Assembly: GCA_934394545.1 (NCBI GenBank)
Contig: CAKRRG010000081.1
Location: 1 to 11,479, forward strand
DNA from: an uncultured Blautia sp.
GTDB taxonomy: Bacteria > Bacillota > Clostridia > Lachnospirales > Lachnospiraceae
Reading direction: 5' to 3'
DNA length: 11,479 bases
Below the pieces are notes generated by a model. It did no database searches. It saw nothing but the letters and a program-made list of their open reading frames with translations, and was not told the origin of the DNA. Every line of letters begins with the position of its first letter. The first letter of the stretch is position 1. Positions 1-7,058 of this stretch are shown piece after piece. The translations under genes and the position numbers were made by a program.

Positions 1-42
1 TGGGTAGTGATACCCGTACCGGTTCGATTCCGGTCTGCGGCA
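1..42 (+). tRNA. tRNA, class II, probably tRNA-Leu (3' part only)
   Basis: The window opens inside a tRNA gene. A long variable arm is visible (GGGTA at 2-6 pairs with TACCC at 11-15), then the T arm (ACCGG, loop TTCGATT, CCGGT at 18-34), the 3' acceptor strand CTGCGGC (35-41) and discriminator A (42). CCA is not encoded. The long variable arm limits it to Leu, Ser or bacterial Tyr. The T arm and flanks match the usual Firmicutes tRNA-Leu pattern, and the acceptor implies a 5' strand GCCGCAG, also Leu-like. The anticodon is outside the window, so the identity is inferred. Confidence 0.85.
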
Positions 43-49
43 TGATTTG

Positions 50-76
50 AAACCCTTGATTTTCAAGGGTTTTTTT
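50..76 (+). terminator. Intrinsic terminator after the tRNA
   Basis: Perfect 10-bp stem AAACCCTTGA (50-59) and TCAAGGGTTT (63-72) with a 3-nt loop, running into seven T (70-76). It lies eight bases after the tRNA end and ends that transcript. Confidence 0.92.
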
Positions 77-85
77 GTGTAATGA

Positions 86-130
86 AAGTCAAGCGGATAT
101 TCGCAATCCGCTTCGCTACTTGCTTGATTC
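86..130 (-). repeat. Hairpin repeat, copy 1 (REP-like)
   Basis: Read on the minus strand this is AGCAAGTAGC, then G, then AAGCGGAT, a 7-nt loop and ATCCGCTT. The same arrangement recurs on the plus strand at 7013-7051. The stem (91-98 with 106-113) is perfect over 8 bp. It has no T tract and sits between the tRNA terminator and the LUD gene, so it looks like a dispersed intergenic element rather than a terminator. Confidence 0.6.
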
Positions 131-177
131 GGTTAAAATGATAAAGTGTTTATACAATATGAAGGGAGAATGAATTC

Positions 178-804
178 ATGGATATCAATATGAAGAAACG
201 AAACAAAGTATTAGCTCAAACGGTGATCAAAGGTCTTGAATCCCGTAATATGTCAGGTTATTACGCAGAAGACCGGGAAGCAGCCGTAAAGCAGGCTTTG
301 GAGTTGATTCCGGAAGGTAGCAGCATAGCTATGGGAGGCTGTGCAAGTGCACATGAAGTTGGTCTGATTAAGGTTTTGGAAGAGGGAAATTATAATTACA
401 TCAACCGTGCGAATATGTCTCCAAGGGATGGTCTTATGGCAGCCTATGATGCGGACGTATTTCTTTCAAGTGCAAATGCAATTACAAGTGATGGAATTAT
501 GGTTAATATTGATGGAAATTCCAATCGAGTATCCTGTATTGCCCAGGGTCCGCGAAAAGTAGTTTTTATTGTTGGAATGAATAAAGTCTGTTCAGATCTG
601 GATGCGGCAATGAAACGTGCCAGAAATGTGGCTGCTCCAGCAAATGCACAGCGGTTCGAAGTGAAGACACCTTGTAAGGAAACTGGTAAATGTTTTGACT
701 GCAAATCTCCGGACACAATTTGTTGTCAGTTTTTGATTACAAGATATTCCCGTCATAAAGGCAGAATACATGTAATCCTTGTAAATGATATGCTTGGACT
801 TTAA
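178..804 (+). CDS. LUD-domain protein (LutC/YkgG-like, DUF162)
   Basis: The 208-residue product matches the short LUD-domain proteins common in Clostridia and usually named 'lactate utilization protein'. Seen: an N-terminal helical part, a glycine-rich loop AMGGCAS (51-57), the SSANAITSDG stretch (97-106) followed by NIDGNSNRV (110-118), and GPRKVVFIVGMNK (124-136), as expected for the fold. The C-terminal tail carries Cys166, 172, 175 and 182 in a CxTGxCxDC-type arrangement, which could bind a metal or Fe-S cluster (inference). LutC works with LutA and LutB in lactate oxidation, but neither partner is here, so a lactate role is not supported by context. ATG178 follows AAGGGAG (162-168); a second ATG at 190 is less well placed. 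A TACAAT box at 153-158 lacks a good -35. Monocistronic. Confidence 0.88.
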   Translation: MDINMKKRNKVLAQTVIKGLESRNMSGYYAEDREAAVKQALELIPEGSSIAMGGCASAHEVGLIKVLEEGNYNYINRANMSPRDGLMAAYDADVFLSSANAITSDGIMVNIDGNSNRVSCIAQGPRKVVFIVGMNKVCSDLDAAMKRARNVAAPANAQRFEVKTPCKETGKCFDCKSPDTICCQFLITRYSRHKGRIHVILVNDMLGL

Positions 805-841
805 CACGAATCATTTGACACGAATGAGAAATGCATAAAAT

Positions 842-888
842 AAAGACCAGAGACAGCCAGCTGCAAAACTGACACTCTGGTCTTTTTT
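842..888. terminator. Bidirectional terminator between convergent genes
   Basis: Perfect 11-bp inverted repeat AAAGACCAGAG (842-852) and CTCTGGTCTTT (875-885), with T-rich tails in both directions (TTTTTT at 881-887 on plus, TTTATTTTA on minus). It ends the LUD gene and the convergent gene at 932-1384. Confidence 0.9.
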
Positions 889-931
889 AATCCTATAGGA
901 ATTTTGAGAAAAGAAATTATAGTATAAAAAA

Positions 932-1384
932 CTACTTATCTGCGCCGTAGTACAGATCATTTCCAAATCCCAGAATCAGGATAAAAATTGGCTGCAAAAA
1001 AATCAGACCAATTGCAAATCCGGTTCCTCTTCCAAAGGCTCTGGCAAGTTTAACACTATACATAATTCCGATGATTCCTGTAATAATTCGAATTAGAGAA
1101 ACAATCATAAGAAGCATCACGCTGTCTCCTGCTGGATTAGCGTAATTTTCAATCCAGGAAGCTACAAAACCAAGAAGCAGAGTCAGCCAGAAATATCCTG
1201 TCTGCCATGCAATCTTGTAGGAAACATAATCGCCATAAATTGGAATAATACTTTTCCATCCTTCCTCACCTGCTTTTGTAAAAATTCTCCAGTTAGCAAT
1301 AACCTGCAGAATCCACCAGCCAAAAGCAAGCAGCATATAAATTCCACCTAATAGCATAAGGCTGCTGATTGCAAGAAATCCCAT
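932..1384 (-). CDS. DUF5684-type small membrane protein
   Basis: The 150-residue integral membrane protein has four hydrophobic segments (about 5-30, 62-80, 88-110 and 120-140). After the first helix comes NWRIFTKAGEEGWKSIIPIY (31-50), and near the end AFGRGTGFAIGLIFL and ILGFGNDLYYG. The 'KAG..GWK..IPIY' and 'AFG..TGFAIGL.FL' motifs are what I associate with DUF5684, a family of unknown function sometimes fused to or near signal peptidase-like proteins. The start is set by AGAGGAGC (plus 1393-1400), nine bases upstream of ATG. It has its own promoter (1431-1459) and shares the terminator at 842-888. No biochemical role can be given. Confidence 0.8.
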   Translation of the reverse strand: MGFLAISSLMLLGGIYMLLAFGWWILQVIANWRIFTKAGEEGWKSIIPIYGDYVSYKIAWQTGYFWLTLLLGFVASWIENYANPAGDSVMLLMIVSLIRIITGIIGIMYSVKLARAFGRGTGFAIGLIFLQPIFILILGFGNDLYYGADK

Positions 1385-1430
1385 ACTTAAACGCTCCTCT
1401 CTGTTTGTCTTTTATTGTCCTGATAGGATC

Positions 1431-1459
1431 ATTAAAGCACATTTTTTTGTGTCTGTCAA
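1431..1459 (-). promoter_or_regulatory. Sigma-A-type promoter for the DUF5684 gene
   Basis: Minus strand: TTGACA (-35, 1454-1459), 17-bp spacer, TTTAAT (-10, 1431-1436). Transcription would start about 38 bases before the start codon, just upstream of the ribosome site. Confidence 0.7.
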
Positions 1460-1718
1460 AGCAACTTTGATACAGATAAAGAGAACAATCTTCGTATTGT
1501 TTGTCGAATTATGGTGGAAGTTGTCGGACGATTTTTGTTGCAAAATTCTGGTATAAAAAGTAGAATAATGACGGAAAGTGTGAAATAACAAAATATTTTA
1601 TCACTGTTCAAAATACAAGAAAGAATAACTGAAAGCGGCTGGACAAGAGCTTGGCAGCTTCGGGAAAACGTTACCAATGAACTATGATCTATAAGTACAT
1701 ATCAGGAGGAAAACGATA
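1460..1718 (+). other. Intergenic region and leader of the 110-aa gene
   Basis: No convincing gene lies between the two divergent starts (1385-1718). Besides the minus promoter, it holds a 6-bp inverted repeat AACAAT-CTTCGT-ATTGTT (1484-1501) and a possible plus promoter, TTGCAA (1538-1543), 17 bp, TAGAAT (1561-1566). That promoter would give the next gene a leader of about 145 nt with no obvious riboswitch or terminator. Confidence 0.4.
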
Positions 1719-2051
1719 ATGGAAACGACAATGACAATGATGATGCTTCAGAACATTGAGAGAATGGTGATGAATCAGCAGAGAGTGAATGAAAATGATT
1801 CTTATATCCGACAGGACAATGAGGATTTGAAATATCTGGAGAATCGGTATGACCAGCTGCAATTATCCCATACTGTAAAGCGTGTAATTGACGATTATAT
1901 CGCCTGCATTCAGACCAGGGATGAGCGATATGCAGACTTGTCTTACGTTGCAGGGATAAGAGATACTATAAACTTATTGCAGGGGATGGGAATGCTGGTA
2001 TCAGACCAGCATTTCCCCCAGGCATTCCACAATCAGCCTAACATTTTTTAG
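1719..2051 (+). CDS. Small helical protein of unknown function
   Basis: The 110-residue protein is soluble, largely helical and rich in charge, Gln and Asn. It starts with a Met-rich stretch and has a central amphipathic part (about 35-65). It ends in the motif YVAGIRDTINLL (76-87), which resembles a Y-x-x-G-x-x-D-x-h-x-L-L ending seen in small uncharacterised Clostridial proteins; I cannot name the family. AGGAGG (1704-1709) sits nine bases before ATG1719, so translation is well supported. The last 17 codons overlap the convergent hydrolase gene and pass through a strong hairpin (1988-2016). The tail after residue 93 has low complexity and may be a late extension. Confidence 0.65.
   Translation: METTMTMMMLQNIERMVMNQQRVNENDSYIRQDNEDLKYLENRYDQLQLSHTVKRVIDDYIACIQTRDERYADLSYVAGIRDTINLLQGMGMLVSDQHFPQAFHNQPNIF
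1988..2016. terminator. Hairpin in the convergent gene overlap, possible terminator
   Basis: AATGCTGGT (1991-1999), loop ATCAG, ACCAGCATT (2005-2013) is a perfect 9-bp stem, extendable to 12 bp with GGG (1988-1990) and TCC (2014-2016). It lies inside the coding ends of both convergent genes, with the hydrolase stop codon (2001-2003) in the loop. No T tract follows on either strand, so termination is inferred from position. Confidence 0.4.
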
Positions 2052-2567
2052 TGCACCTAAGGTATCCCCTTTTTGTTCCAGGGAGTGGTTACAGCCTTCG
2101 AAGATCCCTCCGGTTTTATCCGGGAAATTTCTTGCGGCGGCACGAATTTTGGATTCTGGCATATATGGATCTGCAGTTCCGGCAAAGAAAAGACCATTGA
2201 TATCGGCAAGATATCGGAGCGTGGAAGGAATGGGAGTTATGAGAAACTGATGAACCTTTCCTTTTAATTGTAAGGCAGTTTCCATTTGACAGGCAATGGT
2301 AGTTCCAATGCTCTTGGAAATAAAAATAATATGGTCATATTCAGTGAAAGGGACGTTTTCCAGCTGGGAGAGCGTTCTTTTTGCTGCAAGTTTTATGATG
2401 GGTTCCAGTTCAGCCGGAGAGCGGCCATGAAAGGTGTGAATATCCTGGCCATAGTCAAGCCGGATAATTTCATAGCCTCGTTCAGCAGCCATGGAGGCGG
2501 TATAATAGAGCAGGGGCTTTGTGCATGTATAGCCCACACCTGGAAAAATAACGGCAAGCTTTTTCAT
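2001..2567 (-). CDS. Alpha/beta hydrolase-fold protein
   Basis: The 188-residue single-domain alpha/beta hydrolase has an N-terminal strand and oxyanion region VIFPGVGYTCTKPLLYY (6-22). The nucleophile elbow is SKSIG (84-88), with Ser86 and a serine in place of the usual first glycine. The acid is probably Asp133 in FAGTADPY and the base His161 in EGCNHSLE. The short length without a lid domain resembles small dienelactone hydrolase or TEX30-like esterases; the substrate is unknown. No signal peptide or membrane segment. The start is set by AAGGGAGA (plus 2575-2582), seven bases before ATG, with promoter at 2607-2635. Its 3' end overlaps the convergent gene by 51 bases. Confidence 0.82.
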   Translation of the reverse strand: MKKLAVIFPGVGYTCTKPLLYYTASMAAERGYEIIRLDYGQDIHTFHGRSPAELEPIIKLAAKRTLSQLENVPFTEYDHIIFISKSIGTTIACQMETALQLKGKVHQFLITPIPSTLRYLADINGLFFAGTADPYMPESKIRAAARNFPDKTGGIFEGCNHSLEQKGDTLGALKNVRLIVECLGEMLV

Positions 2568-2606
2568 AATGGTATCTCCCTTAAATGATCTTCTGGTATT
2601 TTATTC

Positions 2607-2635
2607 ATTATATACTTACGATTGGAAAATTGTAA
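2607..2635 (-). promoter_or_regulatory. Promoter for the alpha/beta hydrolase gene
   Basis: Minus strand: TTACAA (-35, 2630-2635), exactly 17 bp, TATAAT (-10, 2607-2612). It lies in the 170-bp gap shared with the divergent histidine phosphatase gene. Confidence 0.75.
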
Positions 2636-2677
2636 AGAAATGCTGGAAAGAATTATAGTGAATTATGTGTGAAGATA

Positions 2678-2686
2678 TGCTAAAAT
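2678..2686 (+). promoter_or_regulatory. Possible extended -10 promoter for the phosphatase gene
   Basis: TGCTAAAAT (2678-2686) fits an extended -10 (TGn plus TAAAAT). No good -35 is found 16-18 bp upstream. It would start transcription about 45 bases before ATG2738. Confidence 0.4.
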
Positions 2687-2737
2687 TGATGATGGTTTAT
2701 TGAATGCTTTACATAAGAGATAATGAGGAGTGACATT

Positions 2738-3469
2738 ATGAAATTATTAATTGTACGACATGGTGATCCGGATTATGATATAGATTCTCTTACAGAAAAA
2801 GGATGGAAAGAAGTGGAGTATCTTTCCCAGAAGCTTTCCCAATTGGATGTGAAAGCTTTTTATGTGTCCCCGCTTGGAAGAGCGAAGGACACAGCTGCTC
2901 CCACTTTGAAAAAAATGGGGAGAACAGCTATAGAATGTGAATGGCTGAAGGAGTTTCCTTGCCAGATCTGGCGTCCGGATGTAAAAGATAAGAAGATTAT
3001 TGCATGGGACTGGCTGCCTCAGGATTGGATGGCAGATGAGAGGTTTTTCCAGTATGATCACTGGTTTGAAAATGAGGCAATGCAGGAAGGACATGTGAAG
3101 GAAGAGTATGATCGTGTAATCGGAGAGTTTGACAAGCTTCTGGCAAAGCATGGATATGAGAGAGACGGCCATTATTATAAAGTAAATGAGGAGAATAATG
3201 ACACCATCATTTTCTTCTGTCATTTTGGTCTGGAATGCGTACTTCTCAGCCATCTGCTGAATATATCGCCTATGGTATTATGGCATGGCTGCGTAGCAGC
3301 GCCTTCTTCCGTGACAACCTTGACAACAGAAGAACGCCGCCAGGGAATTGCTGCTTTCCGCATGAGCTCCTTTGGTGATATTTCCCATTTGTATGCGAAT
3401 CATGAGCCACCTGCATTTGCGGCAAGATTTTGCGAAGCTTATGGAAACAAGGACGAGAGACATGACTGA
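2738..3469 (+). CDS. Histidine phosphatase family protein (phosphoglycerate mutase-like)
   Basis: The 243-residue protein of the histidine phosphatase superfamily (branch 1) has the RHG motif at residues 7-9 (phospho-accepting His8). It has an Arg in SPLGRAKDTA (Arg48), an acidic residue in LKEF (about Glu72) and the second catalytic histidine in FFCHFG (His162). All residues needed for phosphohydrolase activity are present. The insertion with many Trp and charged residues (about 70-150) is longer than in the smallest members. Phosphatase chemistry is likely; the substrate (sugar phosphate, nucleotide or phosphoprotein) cannot be read off. I chose ATG2738 over the in-frame ATG2723 because GAGGAG (2725-2730) lies seven bases before 2738 and RHG usually begins within the first ten residues. 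Divergent from the hydrolase gene. Confidence 0.88.
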   Translation: MKLLIVRHGDPDYDIDSLTEKGWKEVEYLSQKLSQLDVKAFYVSPLGRAKDTAAPTLKKMGRTAIECEWLKEFPCQIWRPDVKDKKIIAWDWLPQDWMADERFFQYDHWFENEAMQEGHVKEEYDRVIGEFDKLLAKHGYERDGHYYKVNEENNDTIIFFCHFGLECVLLSHLLNISPMVLWHGCVAAPSSVTTLTTEERRQGIAAFRMSSFGDISHLYANHEPPAFAARFCEAYGNKDERHD

Positions 3470-3470
3470 T

Positions 3471-3530
3471 AAATGAAAAATAACGGATTTCGCATGTGGT
3501 TACGAATTGGTTATTTTCATTTTATAAATT
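3471..3530 (+). terminator. AU-rich hairpin after the phosphatase gene, likely terminator
   Basis: AAATGAAAAATAAC (3471-3484) pairs with GTTATTTTCATTT (3510-3522) over 13 bp with one bulged A, followed by TTTATAAATTTT. It begins directly after the stop codon. The stem is AU-rich, so strength is uncertain. Confidence 0.5.
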
Positions 3531-3590
3531 TTATAAAATTATTAGAATTTGGACAAATATCTCTCACATTTATGAGGTATGATATATACA

Positions 3591-3614
3591 TCTTAAGAGA
3601 AAGACCTCTTAAGA
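3591..3614 (+). promoter_or_regulatory. Perfect 9-bp hairpin or palindrome upstream of the ATPase gene
   Basis: TCTTAAGAG, loop AAAGAC, CTCTTAAGA. No T tract follows directly. A TATGAT box at 3578-3583, without a clear -35, lies just upstream, so this could be an operator or the first stem of a leader RNA. Confidence 0.4.
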
Positions 3615-3647
3615 AAAACTCTTTCCTTTCCCTAAAAATGTATAAAT

Positions 3648-3691
3648 AAACCACCGTCTGTTGGCAAGAACGCTAACTGGGCGGTGGTTTT
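3648..3691 (+). terminator. Long hairpin with T tail just before the ATPase gene (terminator or attenuator)
   Basis: AAACCACCG (3648-3656) pairs with CGGTGGTTT (3682-3690). An inner stem GTTGGC with GCTAAC (one G-U) continues it, and TTTT runs to 3691. It ends eight bases before the GGAGG of the ATPase gene, an unusual place for a plain terminator and suggestive of attenuation. The minus strand is also T-rich beyond the stem. Confidence 0.6.
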
Positions 3692-3708
3692 ACGTTGTGG
3701 AGGTAATT

Positions 3709-5439
3709 ATGCAATCATCATTTCAGCTGCAGGAGCTGCTTCGATCCATTAATCGGAAGAGTTATCCTGCCTATAAATCCCTAAAAGGGACATATCAGTT
3801 TAAGAAATATATTTTATCTGTAGATCATGTGCAGGGAGATCCTTTTGCATCCCCTTCTCATATCAGTGTGAAAATATCCCATAAAGAAGCCGGATTTCCA
3901 GCGGAGTATTATAAAGACAGTCTGACCAGGATCACTCTTGCAGATTTTCTTACCCGCCAGTTTGAGAAGCAGGTGAACCGTTATACATTCCGGGCAAAAG
4001 GCTCTGGGAAAAGTGGTTTGCTTTCTGTGACCAGATGCGGTCAGGAAGTGTTGGAGAGAACTGCTTGTGAGATTACAGAACAGGGAATTATTGCTCGGTT
4101 TTTTGTTGGTTTTCCTGCAAATGGACGTACAATAAATGCAGGTGAACTGGAGAAAATTTTATTTGAATTTCTGCCTGTTTGTGTGGAAAAAGCGTTTATA
4201 TTTCGGAATTTAAGTGGAAAAGATCTGGAAAATACTATTTTTCTGGCAGAAGACCAGGCATATATCCGGGAAGAACTGCAGAAACGCTCCCTTGTTGCAT
4301 TTATAAATGATGGCGCAATTTTGCCAAGAGAAAGTGGAATTTCGTCCAAACCTATGAAGGAGTGTGTAGCTTTTTCTTCCCCGGACAGTCTGCGTGTGAC
4401 TATGGAACTTCCCCATAAGGGAAAAATTACCGGAATGGGAATCCCAAAGGGAATTACACTAATTGTGGGCGGTGGCTATCATGGTAAATCTACTCTTCTG
4501 AATGGGTTAGAATTGGGTATTTACAATCATATTCAGGGAGATGGAAGGGAATATGTGATCACAGATTCTACAGCCCAGAAACTGCGTTCTGAAGATGGAA
4601 GGTTTGTGAAGGATGTAGATATTTCCCTCTTTATAAATGATCTTCCAAACAAGAAAAATACAAGCTGTTTTTCCACAGAAGATGCCAGTGGAAGTACGTC
4701 CCAGGCTGCCGGAATTGTGGAAGGAATGGAAGCCGGAAGTAAAGTTTTTCTGTTAGATGAAGATACTTCGGCTACTAATTTTATGGTGCGGGATGCTTTT
4801 ATGCAGCGCGTGATCAGCCGGGAAAAGGAGCCTATCACGCCGTTTCTGGAACGGGCGAGGGATTTGTATGAGAAGGCAGGAATATCTACGATAATAGTTG
4901 CAGGAAGCTCCGGGGCTTTTTTTCATATTGCGGATACAGTGATCCAGATGGATAATTATGTGCCTGTAGATATCACACGGAAGGTTAGGGAGCTTTGCTG
5001 GGATTATCCATTAAACGACAGTGCAATAGCCGAATTTAAGCTGCCAAAGAGTCAACGTACCATGTCAAAAAATACGCTTTTCCAAGGTCCGAAAAAGGAT
5101 TATTACGGTCATTTTAAATCCCAGGATAAGCCGGAAAGGCTGAAAGTGAAGGCTCATGGAAGAGATGGTTTTTCCATTGGAAAGCAGGAGGTGGATCTGC
5201 GGTACATTGAGCAGCTGATCGACAGTGAGCAGACACAGACACTTGGGGCATTGCTGAAATATGCGGTGGAAAAATTGATCGATGGGAAGCGGACATTGCC
5301 GGAAATTGTGGAGCTGCTTTGCAATAAACTGGAAAAAGAGGGATTGTCCTTTCTTTCAGAAGGATACATTTCCTGTGGGTATGCAACGCCAAGAAAACAG
5401 GAAATATATGCGTGTTTTAATCGTTACAGAAGACCATAA
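3709..5439 (+). CDS. ABC-class P-loop ATPase (COG3044/PF09818-type)
   Basis: The 576-residue cytosolic protein resembles the 'predicted ATPase of the ABC class' family. Residues 1-240 form the family's N-terminal region, followed by GKITGMGIPKGITLIVGGG leading into the Walker A loop GGGYHGKST (254-262). A signature-like DASGSTSQA follows at 325-333, then Walker B VFLLDED (346-352) with the catalytic-type acid in LLDEDTSA, and an alpha/beta C-terminal part. It has no membrane segments and no partner permease, so it is not a transporter component in any obvious way; the cellular role of the family is unknown to me. Length fits the family (about 550-580). ATG3709 follows GGAGG (3699-3703). An upstream in-frame TTG at 3661 lies in a hairpin loop and has no ribosome site. 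The region upstream carries two hairpins that may control expression. Confidence 0.87.
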   Translation: MQSSFQLQELLRSINRKSYPAYKSLKGTYQFKKYILSVDHVQGDPFASPSHISVKISHKEAGFPAEYYKDSLTRITLADFLTRQFEKQVNRYTFRAKGSGKSGLLSVTRCGQEVLERTACEITEQGIIARFFVGFPANGRTINAGELEKILFEFLPVCVEKAFIFRNLSGKDLENTIFLAEDQAYIREELQKRSLVAFINDGAILPRESGISSKPMKECVAFSSPDSLRVTMELPHKGKITGMGIPKGITLIVGGGYHGKSTLLNGLELGIYNHIQGDGREYVITDSTAQKLRSEDGRFVKDVDISLFINDLPNKKNTSCFSTEDASGSTSQAAGIVEGMEAGSKVFLLDEDTSATNFMVRDAFMQRVISREKEPITPFLERARDLYEKAGISTIIVAGSSGAFFHIADTVIQMDNYVPVDITRKVRELCWDYPLNDSAIAEFKLPKSQRTMSKNTLFQGPKKDYYGHFKSQDKPERLKVKAHGRDGFSIGKQEVDLRYIEQLIDSEQTQTLGALLKYAVEKLIDGKRTLPEIVELLCNKLEKEGLSFLSEGYISCGYATPRKQEIYACFNRYRRP

Positions 5440-5473
5440 AGTTCAAAGAAAACCGCATTTGCCGGTAGCTTTT

Positions 5474-5536
5474 TATAACTTTATACGTTATAATGGAACG
5501 GGTGAGGAAAAATCCCAGGCAGTAATGATCTGGGAT
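5474..5536 (+). promoter_or_regulatory. Promoter and leader hairpin of the aminopeptidase gene
   Basis: A perfect -10 TATAAT (5489-5494) has only a weak -35 at the right distance (TAGCTT, 5466-5471). An inverted repeat TATAAC (5474-5479) and GTTATA (5487-5492) overlaps the -10 and could be an operator. Downstream in the presumed leader, ATCCCAG (5512-5518) pairs with CTGGGAT (5530-5536) without a T tract. Confidence 0.45.
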
Positions 5537-5573
5537 AAAACAAAATGAAAATGGAGAAAGGTGGATATAGATT

Positions 5574-6965
5574 ATGGAACGTCCAAACGCATGGCTCACA
5601 TATTCAGATGCTGATATGCAGGATCTGGAGAAGGTAGCAAAGAAATACCGTCATTTCTTAGATGTAGGAAAGACAGAACGTGAATGTATCACACAGATTG
5701 TGAAAGAGGCTGAGGAAGCTGGTTATGTTTCCCTTGAAGATAAGGTGAAAAATGGCGAAGCTCTGAAAGCTGGAGATAAAGTTTACCAGGTTGGCATGAA
5801 GAAAGTGATTGCCATGTATCATATTGGAGAGGATGATCTGGCAGAGGGTATGAATATTCTTTGTGCCCACATTGATTCCCCGAGACTGGATATCAAACAG
5901 AATCCTTTATACGAGGATACAGATCTGGCTTATCTTGACACCCATTATTATGGCGGCGTTAAGAAATATCAGTGGGTTGCCCTTCCAATGGCAATGCACG
6001 GTGTAATTGTGAAGAAGGATGGTACCGTTGTAAATGTGACAGTTGGAGAGGATGAGGATGATCCGATCCTTTATATTACAGATCTTCTGGTTCATCTTGC
6101 CGGACAGCAGATGGCGAAGAAGGCTTCTGAGGTAATTGAGGGCGAGCAGCTTGATATCCTGATTGGAAGCCAGCCGCTGAAGGATCTTCCGGATGAGAAG
6201 AAGAAAGAGGCTGTGAAGGAGAATGTTCTTCGTATTCTCAATGAGAAATATGGTGTGGAAGAGGAAGATTTCCTTTCCGCAGAGCTTGAGATCGTTCCGG
6301 CTGGAAAGGCTCGTGACTGTGGCCTTGACCGCAGTATGATCGCAGGTTACGGACAGGATGACAGAGTATGCGCATATACCTCTCTTCTGGCTATGCTTGA
6401 GATGGAAGCACCGAAGCGTACATGCTGCTGTATTCTTGTTGATAAAGAGGAGATTGGAAGTGTTGGAGCTACTGGTATGCAGTCTCATTTCTTTGAGAAC
6501 AGCGTAGCGGATGTACTGGATGCAATGGGACAGTATTCTGATCTCAGACTGAGAAAGACACTGAAGAATTCAAGCATGCTTTCCTCAGATGTAAGTGCCG
6601 GTTATGATCCTACATTTGCAGAAGCGTTTGAGAAAAAGAATTCCGCATATCTTGGAAGAGGTATCGTACTGAATAAGTTTACCGGTTCCCGCGGAAAAGG
6701 CGGCTCCAACGATGCCAATGCGGAATATGTTGCAAGAGTTCGCAGGATCTTTGACGATCATAAGGTTCATTTCCAGACAGCAGAGCTTGGTAAGGTTGAT
6801 GTAGGCGGTGGCGGAACAATCGCTTATATTGCAGCTCTTTATGGCATGGAAGTAATCGACAGTGGCGTTTCTGTACTCAGTATGCATGCACCTTGGGAAG
6901 TTACCAGCAAGGCTGACGTTTACGAGGCGAAGAAGGCTTATAAGGCATTCCTTCTGGATGCGTAA
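5574..6965 (+). CDS. apeA: M18 family aminopeptidase (aspartyl aminopeptidase type)
   Basis: The 463-residue zinc aminopeptidase removes N-terminal, typically acidic, residues from peptides in the cytosol. The metal and catalytic positions of the family are visible: His99 in CAHIDSPRLD with Asp101, bridging Asp262 in GYGQDDRV, Glu292/293 in DKEEIGSVGATG, Asp339 in SSDVSAGYDP and His438 in MHAPWEV. The regulatory/dimerisation insert lies between about 105 and 240, as usual for M18. Length and motif order are normal, with no sign of damage. ATG5574 follows AAAGGTGG (5557-5564), nine bases upstream. It has its own -10 in the gap after the ATPase gene, so the two are probably separate units. The symbol follows common naming for M18 enzymes in this group; substrate preference is not proven by sequence. 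Confidence 0.93.
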   Translation: MERPNAWLTYSDADMQDLEKVAKKYRHFLDVGKTERECITQIVKEAEEAGYVSLEDKVKNGEALKAGDKVYQVGMKKVIAMYHIGEDDLAEGMNILCAHIDSPRLDIKQNPLYEDTDLAYLDTHYYGGVKKYQWVALPMAMHGVIVKKDGTVVNVTVGEDEDDPILYITDLLVHLAGQQMAKKASEVIEGEQLDILIGSQPLKDLPDEKKKEAVKENVLRILNEKYGVEEEDFLSAELEIVPAGKARDCGLDRSMIAGYGQDDRVCAYTSLLAMLEMEAPKRTCCCILVDKEEIGSVGATGMQSHFFENSVADVLDAMGQYSDLRLRKTLKNSSMLSSDVSAGYDPTFAEAFEKKNSAYLGRGIVLNKFTGSRGKGGSNDANAEYVARVRRIFDDHKVHFQTAELGKVDVGGGGTIAYIAALYGMEVIDSGVSVLSMHAPWEVTSKADVYEAKKAYKAFLLDA

Positions 6966-7012
6966 ACAGGAGCATTAAGGTAAGCAGGGAAAATAATTTC
7001 CTGCACTGCGTT

Positions 7013-7051
7013 CATGAGCAAGTAGCAAAGCGGACATTCCAGGTCCGCTTT
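7013..7051 (+). repeat. Hairpin repeat, copy 2 (REP-like)
   Basis: AGCAAGTAGC, then A, then AAGCGGAC, 7-nt loop, GTCCGCTT. Stem AAAGCGGAC (7027-7035) with GTCCGCTTT (7043-7051) is perfect over 9 bp. It matches copy 1 at 86-130 in inverted orientation. The base pair next to the loop differs between copies (T-A versus C-G) with pairing kept. Confidence 0.6.
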
Positions 7052-7058
7052 ACATCAG

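Noticed and set aside
124..158. TTGATT and TACAAT upstream of the LUD gene as a promoter
   Set aside because: The spacing is 23 bp, too long for a normal sigma-A promoter; only the -10-like box is worth mentioning.
1456..1677. 73-codon minus-strand open frame in the intergenic region
   Set aside because: No ribosome site at its start, low-complexity product, and it overlaps the -35 of the DUF5684 promoter.
3661..3708. TTG start that would extend the ATPase by 16 residues
   Set aside because: It lies inside a hairpin loop with no ribosome site; ATG3709 has GGAGG at the right distance.
5286..5305. AAGCGGACATT inside the ATPase gene, similar to the hairpin repeat
   Set aside because: It lacks both the AGCAAGTAGC flank and the complementary arm, and is explained by the coding sequence.
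5282..5548. 88-codon plus-strand open frame at the ATPase 3' end
   Set aside because: Mostly an alternate frame of the ATPase gene with no start signal; its tail runs over the next promoter.
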